Positions 54,401 to 64,000 of a stretch of 64,000 nt of DNA are shown here, in pieces (position 1 is the first letter of the stretch; every line of letters begins with the position of its first letter). The DNA lies in assembly GCA_003864495.1 (NCBI GenBank), contig ML133436.1, forward strand, positions 4,816,212-4,880,211, in the 5' to 3' direction. The stretch is from Nemopilema nomurai (Eukaryota; Cnidaria; Scyphozoa; Rhizostomeae; Rhizostomatidae). The position numbers and the translations under genes were made by a program. Below the pieces are notes generated by a model. It saw nothing but the letters and a program-made list of their open reading frames with translations, had not been told where the DNA came from and searched no databases.

Positions 54401-56588
54401 ATCTGGAGATATCAAGTGGAAAGGTGCACATAGGGATAATCCACTACGCTAAGTTTCCATATGTCGATTTCACGCCTAGAAATGTTCTTTACTATGGCAG
54501 AAAGCAATTCAGAGCAAAGGTAGCTTCGATTGTCTACACTCAAGGTAAGTATTTCTGAATCAAAGTAAAACAATAGGGAGTTCTTGATTTTAGAAAAGGG
54601 ATATGAACGCAAGTCACTGCTTGCTTGGCAGCATCGCTTAACTGGATTAGCAAATAGAATTCGTCCTCATCCCGCATTCCTCTGACTTTAATGTGAGGTT
54701 TTTAACAGGTGATGTAGCTTTATCGTTTATGCTGTTGGCAGAAGAATGCAGCATACAGCATTGCCCTATTGATCATAAGGAGCGAAACGCATCCTTGCTT
54801 CTAACGAAATTTATGATGCTTGGAGAATCGCAAGAATCATAGAAATCAAACGGCAGAGCTACAGCGATACTCGAGGACCCTCAAGGCCTAGCCTTGTAGC
54901 CATTGTTTGCTCAGCTTGAAAACAGCTGTCAAGGTCCTATTTGTCAGGGAGACTATTGAGACACCTCAAGAGAAATATGTGCCCCTTTTCACTCACTTTG
55001 CCAGCTAACTTGAATTACAAATAAGAATATAGATTGACCTTACTATCTATGACAGGTGGAAAACGTCTTGACAGAGCTCTTGAGGCAGCTGAAATGGAAT
55101 TTTTTTGCGACAAATGCGCTCGCAAAAAAGCAGCACAGGCCCTATTGGTTATAAGTACAGAGATTGCAGAAAGCAAGTTCAGAGACATCGCGTTTTTTTC
55201 TTCACGACTTAAGGTAAGACTTTTAATAGAAAGGAGATCCAACTTGCATGAATGCTCTGCCATCTGAAACTGACACAAATTCAACCAAAGCAATAGCAAA
55301 AAAGAGCCATGTACATCAATTTCACTCTTACCTTGGGAATTCGTAAGAGTACCGAAGATGTAGAATTTGGCAGGAAGGGCTGGAAGATCAACAAATTGCA
55401 AGCTTCTAGCCTTAAATTCCACGGAGACTTTATTGAAAAAAATCTATGGTGTTTATATTTAAGCTAGCCAAATGATCCTGCATGCTCACTTTCGCAACAA
55501 ATTTTGTACTGTGGCTTCATGAAATCACAGCAAGAGGACCACATTCGTGGTTTCAAAGATAACTTCGAGTTGGTCGATGCTTTTTTCATATCAGTGCTCC
55601 GAAAGGCATTGCGGAGCTCAAGCATACAGTATGCATGGCTCAAAGATGGCTTCGAGGTGTTTACTGCAACATTACTATAGGCCAAAACGTAACTAAGCAA
55701 AGCCCTTAGATTTTTGAGATTTCCTTCAGTCCTTCCGAGTCTCTTGCTACCAGAAAGTAAGGCTTTACTAAATATAGAAAAGTCAAGGCAGAGTTAAAGA
55801 GGTTAAGTAGAATATATTTTGATATAAAATGAATGATAAAAAAGAGTAAATTAGAATGAAAGAAATATTAATAAATGAATTATATTAGTCGAAAAAATAA
55901 GAAGTCAAAGGGGTGAAGAATGAAATTGTAAGAAAGTAAACGGCGTGGGATGGAATAAAAAATGTATAACGATGAAAGGTGATAATAAAGATGGTAATGG
56001 AGTAGCTCTTTCAATAAATATGAAATGCCATGCAAATAGCGTTTCAGTAGTATCATTGGCTCTAAAGGCTTTAAGCAGCAAAGACGGCAAGTAACAGCTT
56101 CGATTATGCTCCTGTGTAGCTGGTTTATTTCTTCACTTTCTTCAAACCTCACTTTTGCTAGTGATCCTTATTATATTTTAATACTGCAACAATTCTTTCC
56201 ATATTTAGATATTTTACAGGATTAAGTACACCTTTGAACGTTAAATCTTTTTACATTATTAGCATTTGATGTGTCAAATTATTAGCATATAAATTACTTT
56301 GTGTAGAAGGTGTTTTTCAATTGAAGGAAGTTTGCAGATAATCAATACGAATTTATATGTGTTCCTCCAATTTGTTATTTCATTATTTGCTATGTTCCAT
56401 TGATTCAGGCCAAAGGCGTCGTTATCATTGCCGCTGGTGTCGGTAGAAATGCATCGTTTGCAGAACGTAGCAAAAGTGCCTCGAAGCACGCTGATGTGCA
56501 CCTATTCAAGCTGGAAAACTTTCATCAACTGAAGTTGAAGGCGAAAAAAGTTTCATTATTGGCATGCAATTCCAATCGTGTACCGTAA
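48462..56588 (+). CDS. Secreted WSC/apple-like, thrombospondin type 1 and vWA domain protein (coadhesin-like)
   Basis: Seven phase-consistent exons: 48462-48513, 50372-50537, 51673-51911, 53419-53610, 54296-54544, 55056-55213 and 56409-56588 (1236 nt, 411 residues). Residues 1-17 form a signal peptide (MRNFKIGTIISILALAK). Residues ~25-150 are a cysteine-rich WSC/apple-like module (VGCFRDE..., CAAMAQRMGYAYIALHNFG then ECWSG). Residues ~157-213 are a TSP1 repeat with KWSRWSDCSASCGGG. Residues ~218-410 are a vWA domain over three exons (VDFGIIIDASREM ... AKGVVIIAAGVGRN). The metal site DxSxS reads DASRE, so ion-dependent ligand binding may be lost. Such module sets are common in cnidarian matrix and adhesion proteins. 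Domain boundaries mostly coincide with phase-1 introns, the usual signature of exon shuffling. Confidence 0.82.
48713..48933. repeat. 22-bp minisatellite in intron 1 of the TSP1/vWA gene
   Basis: About ten perfect copies of a 22-bp unit containing TTGCATTCTTATAGCAAGG then TTG. Unrelated in sequence to the 22-bp array in CMTR2. Confidence 0.96.
52272..52322. repeat. Tandem duplication of about 26 bp
   Basis: TTTTTCTGAAAGTCATAACC and the following CTAGAA occur twice in a row, inside intron 3 of the TSP1/vWA gene. Confidence 0.85.
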
Positions 56589-58328
56589 AAAACTCATCAG
56601 GAAAATGCCTTTGGGAAGTTAGAATCTAGCCAAATCTTCTAATGTTTTGAAAAATAGACTTTGCTACTGTCATTTTCTTTCTTTCCTTCTTCTTAATTCG
56701 ATGAAGATAGAAATATGTTGATCATGCTTGGTTGCCTGGTCTGTCTTCTATTGTGCCCATTGAACATTCTGTTGGAAAATATTGGTCAACCAACATGTTT
56801 CTACATAAGAACCATTTATCTGAAAAATAATCTTCAAAAAATAGACGTTCTAAATATGAGATAAAAGTTTTCCTGAAGACATCAAACGCTAGGTTTCAGA
56901 CTAAGCTAGGTCAGAGGTGGACCCAAGAGTAAATCTGAGGGGTACTTATTAAGGGCGTTGCCCTTATATTCATAATTATGACACAACCACTTTTATTTGA
57001 TTACTTTGCTATACTCAAAATTAGACAAAACTCTTGGTTTGATTGTGCCATTAAAAAATAATATCTGCTCCATTTCTTTCTCCACTACCTTCCCTGTGCT
57101 CATCTACATTCTTAATACATAGATTGAATAAAACAATGATGCCAGTGATATTCTACGTCCAAATACTTAGTCTTAAAAGTTTGAGCTTTAATATTGTTAT
57201 AAAGAGTAGTTTACTTCTATCAAGACATCACCTTTTATTAAAAAAAACTGGCATAAAATTGGACAACATCATAAATATCAAATTCTTGATGCAGCCTTAA
57301 AAATGTTTGACTTTAAAAGAATCAACACAACTTCAAGCAAATCATGTCACTCTATGAACCATTTCCAATGCACAACCAAGAAAAATGATACCACTCTATG
57401 ACATTTTGGTGCTTTCCAATACATTTCAATATAAAAATTTGCCTTGTAAAATGATGTTGCTCATTAGCCTTAAAATTCATATTAGTTGAGAAACCTTTAA
57501 CATACTACTAGATTATTCTGCTCTTGTCATTTAGCCTTTTTGTTGAAAATTAAAATGGATCTATGCAACCATCTTGTCCTCTTGAATCTCTATAACCCTT
57601 GTATCTCATATATTGGTGCTCATGAATAGAGTCTGCATTTGTCAACATATCTGCACATTCATTTACAAAGGTTCTTCTTGCTGCACCAAATAGTGTGCAT
57701 AGCTCTGCCTATACAGATTTAAGCACTTTTTGACAGGTCAGTGAACAGAAATTTTCATAAATGTTCATTTTATCAAATAACAAGGGGTATATTACAAATC
57801 GTTTAGAGAAATACATTTTATGGCTATATTGAAATTATTTTCTTCAGAAAGAAGTGGGGGGTCACAGCTGGTAGCTATAAGTCTCTACTTTATAATGAGA
57901 AATAGCAGCTAGTTATCAGTTATCTTTCATTTGCGTTAAGTATCGCATTTTCCACGATGAAATTTTAAAATTTGTACAACAACATCATTTCAGAGCGCTA
58001 GGATCGGTCGTGTTTCTTCAAATCGCTTCTGTGCATGTCTAAACTGTTGAAAATCTTAGAATCCAGTCGGGCACTACTTGTTCCCTGATATAAAACTATG
58101 TAGGAATATGTGTAATGATTTGAATTGAAGAGTAAAGATTATATGCTTTGCTGGCCAAAGGAGTGGAGGGGCCATTTGAATAAGAACAAGCGAACATGCA
58201 GCTGCGTACCTTATGCTAATAGTTATACAGGCTCCCACACTTTCTAAACCACATGTTCCTTCACTCCTAAATCCTTACGTTGAGCTTTTTTGGCAAAACT
58301 CTAGCGAAATTTGACGTTCAGTCACGAC
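56589..58328. other. Intergenic stretch without a supported gene
   Basis: AT-rich, with no long open frame and no exon chain seen on either strand. Confidence 0.5.
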
Positions 58329-60205
58329 TTTGACCATACATCGGCTCTAAAGATAGGTTTAATTTTGACTTTCTGATACAGCGCATCAAAAACTATCGAA
58401 TGAGAGAAATTTTCGACTTGGTCTAAAAGAAAGTTATACGAGCTCTCTAAAAGAAAAGTAATCCTGCGGAATTCATCTAGAACTTCTTCGATTCATCTTG
58501 ATCAGGACCCAGGACTTTCTTCGTTGATCGTTGTTGCAGGGGCAAGGCGCTGAACAATTAACCAAAAACATAAAAGAAGAATTACTTAGGTAGTACTGAC
58601 TGATAGCTTCAGGTGGTTCTTTCAGCTGCTCTCTCATTTTCGCTCCTCCTTTCTGGGGAGTATATGTGGTCACACCATATGCTTCAGCAGTAATTTGTTG
58701 AGGGAAAACAAAAAAAATTTTTAAATTGTCGAGTTTGTCGCTGTAGTGATTGAATCTATTAAAGGTGCACAGTTCTACCAGCTAACTACTTTTCTATGCT
58801 ACAGAACATTGTGCATTTAAGTCAGGTAGAATAAATGGTTTGACCATACATCGGCTCTAAAGATAGGTTTAATTTTGACTTTCCGATACAGCGCATCAAA
58901 AACTATCGAATGAGAGAAATTTTCGACTTGGTCTAAAATAAAGTTATACGAGCTCTCTAAAAGAAAAGTAATCCTGCGGAATTCATCTAGAACTTCTTCG
59001 ATTCATCTTGATCAGGACCCAGGACTTTCTTCGTTGATCGTTGTTGCAGGGGCAAGGCGCTGAACAATTAACCAAAAACATAAAAGAAGAATTACTTAGG
59101 TAGTACTGACTGATAGCTTCAGGTGGTTCTTTCAGCTGCTCTCTCATTTTCGCTCCTCTATTCTGGGGAGTATATGTGGTCACACCATATGCTTCAGCAG
59201 TAATTTGTTGAGGGAAAACAAAAAAAATTTTTAAATTGTCGAGTTTGTCGCTGTAGTGATTGAATCTATTAAAGGTGCACAGTTCTACCAGCTAACTACT
59301 TTTCTATGCTACAGAACATTGTGCATTTAAGTCAGGTAGAATAAATGGTTTGACCATACATCGGCTCTAAAGATAGGTTTAATTTTGACTTTCCGATACA
59401 GCGCATCAAAAACTATCGAATGAGAGAAATTTTCGACTTGGTCTAAAATAAAGTTATACGGGCTCTCTAAAAGAAAAGTAATCCTGCGGAATTCACCTAG
59501 AACTTCTTCGATTCATCTTGATCAGGACCCAGGACTTTCTTCGTTGATCATTGTTGCAGGTGCAAGGCGCTGAACAGAAACATAACAGAAGAATTACTGC
59601 GATTCAGTTCAAACGAGCGTTAGAGGAAATCGGCTGGATAAAGTGTTATGAGCAGGCGAGTCTATAAGCTGGAAAGCAGGTAAGTTTTGAACTATAAAGC
59701 TTGCATTTCTTACAAATTTGTCACGAGCTTTGAAATAAAAGAAATCCGCTTTAAATATCAATGTTGAGGGTTATACCTAAGCAAAATCGCGCCTTGTTAG
59801 AACTGCCTTCAAGAGTGGTGAAAGTGTGAGAAGACTAGAAGCAAATAACCATTCTAGGCGAAAACATCCATGCAGTACTACAAAGGCGCCTTTAGTACAT
59901 AAAGTTATATGGTTGCTTTAGAATTTGTCATTACTACACTCTAAAACGACGAAAGTTCGTCGAAAGTTTCATAATCATCATTTACAACTATGTCTTTCTG
60001 TCATTAGTTTTTTTCTGAGTCAAGCCAAAGCTTTTAGCAAGAGCCATCAAGGATTTTTCCTTCTTCTTGAATTAAGTATTGATTCTGACTGATAGCTTCA
60101 GGTGGTTCTTTCAGCAGCCCTCTCATTTTCGCTCCTCCTTTCTGGGGAATATATGTGGTCACACCATGTGCTTCAGCAGTAATTTGTTGAGGGAAAAATA
60201 ACTAG
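58329..60205. repeat. 510-bp unit repeated about three times, third copy interrupted
   Basis: Copies start at 58329, 58839 and 59349 with TTGACCATACATCGGCTC. The first two are nearly identical over 510 bp. The third follows them to about 59598, is then separated by about 485 bp of unrelated sequence, and resumes at about 60085-60205. Within the unit, the minus strand keeps an open frame in all copies (about 58680-58473, 59190-58983, 60200-60085) encoding VTTYTPQKGGAKMREQLK or close variants. Confidence 0.9.
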
Positions 60206-61800
60206 ATTTGCATTGTCAATCTTTTAATTCTCAATCTTTTCATTCTCAATCTTTTTATTCTCAATCTTTTTATTCAAACAGAGAAAGTGTTCTTCGAAAT
60301 TTACCTGTCTTTTTTTCACACGAATATAAGTACTCTGCTATTGATATGATCCTGGCCTTATGAAGTTTTGCACCACGAAACGAATGTTCAAACATAAATT
60401 TGCTAATCTTATCGCGGTTTATACGTCTTGCTGTTGGCTTTTCATTCTAAGTTCCTAGAGAACTGACGTTAAAAGCTACGTCACCAGCTTTGAAGATTGA
60501 TTCGAGTATTACAGGACACCACGTTGAAAAAACATCTGAAAATACCATTGGTTGGAAAAGAATTACCGGCAGTACCAGAACAATCGAGTCCTGATAAAGA
60601 TTTAAGTTGGTTTAAGCTTGGAAAAAAACATTGGCCGTTTTAATAAGCTTAGCAATTCAAAATTTGCGAACGCTTTAGCAAGCAAGTGCACTTTTCAAGT
60701 GAAAGGGCAAACTATCAGTTTGAGCGAGAAAATTGAGATGTAGGCTCTGTGCCACTTGAAGGTCGTGTGGAATGTTTTCCCGATGTTTCACTACATAAAG
60801 CAAATTAGGAAATGTTGGAGATCATGGGATTTCTAGGCGGTTGTCGACCAATCAAGTTCAACTGGATAGCACAAGGTTTTGCGCATGCTGGTCTTTAAAG
60901 TCGACAAAGTCTGACAAAGTCTGACAAAGTCTGAATTCGACAAAGTCTGACCGTGTAAGAGCGGCTTCTGAATGAGTCCCGACTAAACCTTACCACCCAC
61001 CACCACACTGTTTTCCAGTTTCGTGTGTACTTTTATCGTTCTTGCTGTGCTCGAGCATGTTCATCGATTAATAAATCCGTTGTTAGGCCCCGGTCGAACA
61101 CATCCAACATTTCGTCCAACATTTGCTTTCTGCGGAAATTCTACATTAAATTCAAAGTTTACGGGTCGTTTAAGCTCTTACCGTTATTTAACCAAATTAA
61201 ACATAATTTCAATGCAAATATCAAAACTGGGTCTTTGTTGAAGGTACAGGCTCGGGGCTCCTAGCTAAAAATCATTTGATAAGGCCACACCGTCCCCAAA
61301 AAGCTTGGCAGCAATATTTCAAAATATTTCTATATTACTAATCAGCAAAGTATATTCACTGGGTGGCGACAGTTTAAAATGGTGCTAAATAAGGGGAGTT
61401 CTAAACATGCTAGTGATAGCAGTGCCTTTGGTTTCCATTTTCTTGAGAGTTTCTTTGGTTTCAGCAGAACCAATAACTGAAATTTTAACTTGAATAAAAT
61501 GAAAGCTTTTAATCTTGAAAACATTAAATCAACGCGTAAGAAGCAGCGACCATGAAATGGTAGCAGTACTTCACAGTTTGAACTGAAACCCTTTTTCTGT
61601 CCGTCAAAGGAGATTACGAGAGGAACTGGCACGGCTGTTCTATACGACCTGGCTCTTGTGTCTATCTGCATTAACTATGTTTTGGTCGCAGAGAAAAGCG
61701 CCTTAGGTTTTGGCACAATCTTGCAACATATGCCGCTTTTCTGAATATTGATCATAATTCACCACATGATCCTAACAAATGCACTCACATCTACCTAATT
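60206..61800. other. Stretch with small tandem repeats, no supported gene
   Basis: 60218-60277 is a 16-bp repeat (TTCTCAATCTTTTTA) in about four copies. 60900-60950 is an 11-bp repeat (GACAAAGTCTG) in about four copies. Open frames near 61023-61264 and 61342-61671 show no recognisable features. Confidence 0.5.
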
Positions 61801-61980
61801 GGTTAATAGATGTTTTACACTAAAAAGCTTCAAAATAGCACGGTATCTCAGCACCGCAGCTTTTGTATACTTAAAGCGCCTTTTTTCTGGCACTCATTAG
61901 AGTACGCAAACGTCAAAGAATGACCAAAAGCTGACAGAACAGCCAGCTAAGGATCAGGCCGAGGGAAGGTTAATCTATTA
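61801..61980. repeat. Dispersed repeat, copy B
   Basis: Similar to 20753-20935 in the same orientation (TATACTTAAA, GGCACTC, GCAAACGTC, GACCAAAAGCTGAC). Confidence 0.55.
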
Positions 61981-62874
61981 CGGTACAGGCTTCCAAAAGC
62001 TGACGGAGAGTCTCCAAAACGTGATAAATGCTCCACCTAAGTTTGTTCTTTGGGTTTCAAGCCAGTGGATCACCTACTTTGAAGAAACTTTTGTCACCCT
62101 AGGAGCTTTCTGTCTTGCCACTTGACAGGCCATTTGCCATATTATTTAGTATCGTTGATGTAGTTGACTATGAAAAGTCCGCTCACTACGTCGCATGACC
62201 TCTCTGGCCGTACGGGAGCTCGCTATACTTCCCATTGGCACTAATGCTGCTGTCGTTTCCTTCCGACTCCCATTAATTCAATTGACTATAATGTTGATGG
62301 GGCTGCTTTTGCCTAAAGGTGCAAATTCAATAATGGGCAAATCCGACGCCAAAATTTTGCTCATAGTTGAAAAACGTCAGGTTGGAAAATTTTCAAAAGA
62401 ACCACGTACCACTGCACTAACGGAGGACTTCTTTGCCTGACAACTTACCCATTTCCTGGAAATTAGATTGACGCTTTACTCCGAATTGTTGTTTTAGCCT
62501 CTTTCCGTCGATAACTTTCTTCCATCAAATGTGAGGAGGGCTTTTATTTCAACGTTGGGAGCTGAAAGCAAAGGTATCATGCTTATCATTTTGAATTCAC
62601 GATCTCGCCCCCAACAACGGTAGGTTCTCGCAAACTTACCCCTCCCCCGTAGCTTGTAGAGAGATATTCCAAAAGTGTCTTTATACCAGTCTGCTTCCCC
62701 CAGCTTAAGCTTAGAGGACTTTAGGCTAACGTCCCAGCTAAAATTCACCAGAGGAGTCTCGGTGCAAATCTGTTACGATGATGAAAATTAAATTGTTCCA
62801 GATACGAAACAGTATTATTCAGTAGGCGATGAAACAGTGACAGTGCATGTTTGATGAAATTTTTTCTCATCCAG
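61981..62874. other. Stretch without a supported gene
   Basis: No long reading frame or identifiable exon before the PTAN-type exon at 62875. Confidence 0.4.
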
Positions 62875-62951
62875 GAAGGACGTGTTGACCCACCAGGAAA
62901 GGCTGCTGGGAAGCTTGCAAAAGAACTGGACATACCAACTGCAAATTATAG
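62875..62951 (+). CDS. Lone exon with riboflavin-kinase-like PTAN motif (partial gene)
   Basis: Bounded by TTTTTTCTCATCCAG and TATAG|GTATTT, phase 0 in and phase 2 out. It encodes GKLAKELDIPTANY. Riboflavin kinases (flavokinases) carry G-[RK]-x2-K-x-L-G-I-P-T-A-N, whose Thr and Asn bind Mg-ATP; this exon matches except for Asp in place of Gly. The remaining exons of such a gene are not visible in the window. They would lie to the left, and to the right beyond the GPCR. A chance match is possible. Confidence 0.35.
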
Positions 62952-62972
62952 GTATTTAACAGGACGAATGAC

Positions 62973-64000
62973 ATGTCATCAACTCTTGGTCATCCCTCTA
63001 TCAACATGAATTTAAACAACTCTGAACTACTTGGAAATCTGTGCTGCCTATACAATGCATATGGCAATGTCAAAACAGTGAATCTAACTGGTGAAAAGTA
63101 CTTTTCGTTGGCTGCACTCTGCTTTACGTCAAACACAACAGCAAGGCAAGACATTGCAACAATCATAGAAATATATAATGAATATATTAACGATACAATA
63201 TGCTTGCCTTTACGGTCAAATGTGCTCAACATTTGCGACATCCCAACATCAAAAGGCAATATCATCTACTCCGTGTTTCTTTTCTTGCTGATGTTTTTTA
63301 TTTTGGCAACTAACGGCTTTTACTGTTTAGCAATGTTCTACTCCCGAAATCTTCTCCGGCATCCAAGCCATCGTTTTATTCTGTCTCTAGCAGTCAGTGA
63401 TTTGCTTGTGGCATTAGTCGCCATGCCAATCATAATCGACTTCACATTGCACAACCAGGCATTCTGTTCCAGCATTTTTTTTTGCCACCTGGCCTATTTT
63501 GCCGACCATCTCGTATTCATATCACTCATCCTGACCTTGCTTGCAATTGGGGTTGACAGATTTCTTGCAGTTGCAAAACCATATCAATACCACCAGCTAA
63601 TGAGTCCTTTGAAATCAAAAATCATCATTGTGTCAATATGGATCATTTCCTGCTTGTTTGGTGTCACTGCTAACGTTGATTGGGGTAACCTGACCCTGCA
63701 AGGCGTTGAGATAAACAAAAGGCAAGTGTGCTTCACCAGCAATCCAAAAGTAACAGGAGCAATTTTGGTTACCTGCTTCTTTGCGCCTGTGACAATCATG
63801 GGATTTCTATATTACCGGATATTCCGCGAGACATTGATGCATGCAGTGCCTATTGCTACCATCGGCAGCCTGGGAGATCCGGGTCATGTTGAGGAAGAAG
63901 ATCCAGATCATGTTGAGGAAGAAGATCCAGATCATGTAGAGGAAGAAGATCCAGATCGTATAAAGGAAGAAAAGCCTACACGTGAAGCTGGTCCAGTGGC
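62973..64000 (+). CDS. Rhodopsin-class G protein-coupled receptor (N-terminal part, cut by window end)
   Basis: Open from ATG 62973 (in-frame TAG just upstream at 62949-62951) to the window end: 342 codons with no intron. A ~95-residue N-terminus has several N-glycosylation sites (NNS, NLT, NTT, NDT) and cysteines. TM1 starts at about residue 97 (IIYSVFLFLLMFFILATNG). TM2 has LAVSDLL with Asp143. TM3 ends in DRF (195-197, for DRY). TM4 is KIIIVSIWIISCLF and TM5 AILVTCFFAPVTIMGF. Intracellular loop 3 carries about four tandem 24-bp repeats encoding DPDHVEEE. TM6 and TM7 are outside the window. The ligand cannot be predicted; an amine/adenosine/melatonin-like class A receptor is likely. Confidence 0.87.
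   Translation, partial: MSSTLGHPSINMNLNNSELLGNLCCLYNAYGNVKTVNLTGEKYFSLAALCFTSNTTARQDIATIIEIYNEYINDTICLPLRSNVLNICDIPTSKGNIIYSVFLFLLMFFILATNGFYCLAMFYSRNLLRHPSHRFILSLAVSDLLVALVAMPIIIDFTLHNQAFCSSIFFCHLAYFADHLVFISLILTLLAIGVDRFLAVAKPYQYHQLMSPLKSKIIIVSIWIISCLFGVTANVDWGNLTLQGVEINKRQVCFTSNPKVTGAILVTCFFAPVTIMGFLYYRIFRETLMHAVPIATIGSLGDPGHVEEEDPDHVEEEDPDHVEEEDPDRIKEEKPTREAGPV

Overview
This window is animal nuclear DNA. Genes are split by GT-AG (and a few GC-AG) introns, the sequence is AT-rich, and coding exons sit among long stretches of satellites, minisatellites and transposon debris. The secreted protein at 48.5-56.6 kb joins a WSC/apple-like cysteine-rich module, a thrombospondin type 1 repeat and a vWA domain. 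That combination suggests a marine invertebrate, most likely a cnidarian; this is inference, because no species marker is present.

Layout. (1) 1-18238, + strand: the 3' part of a very long coiled-coil centrosomal gene of the centrosomin/CDK5RAP2/myomegalin type. I traced 37 phase-consistent exons (1949 codons including the stop) plus one alternative terminal exon. (2) 18784-20752: a 176-bp satellite array, followed by a dispersed repeat and a possible Penelope-like remnant. (3) 22572-27513: a full-length Ty3/gypsy LTR retrotransposon with identical 152-bp LTRs and a 4-bp target duplication. It has a built-in 13-nt self-complementarity between LTR and leader, and gag ends in a leaky-type UGA-CUA-G stop context. 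(4) 27811-36216, - strand: a complete four-exon CMTR2 (cap-2 mRNA methyltransferase) whose 4.7-kb intron 2 holds two large tandem arrays. (5) 36217-43844: mostly unassigned, with two weak candidate genes for small cysteine-containing proteins and a 75-bp repeat present twice. (6) 43855-46494, + strand: a two-exon gene encoding a PvcA/IsnA-type isocyanide synthase fused to a PvcB/TauD-type Fe(II)/2-oxoglutarate oxygenase. (7) 48462-56588, + strand: the seven-exon secreted WSC-like/TSP1/vWA protein. (8) 56589-62874: repeats, including a 510-bp unit present about three times with a conserved exon-like reading frame. (9) 62875-62951: a lone exon with a riboflavin-kinase-like PTAN motif, then from 62973 an intronless rhodopsin-class GPCR that runs off the window.

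The genes do not form an operon or an obvious pathway. The most notable item is the isocyanide synthase-oxygenase fusion. In bacteria and fungi these two activities act in sequence, converting an amino acid (usually Tyr or Trp) to an isonitrile and then oxidising it. Here both sit in one intron-containing animal gene with its metal-binding residues intact, which points to an animal-encoded route to isonitrile natural products. The retrotransposon's priming and readthrough signals are the second notable set of observations.
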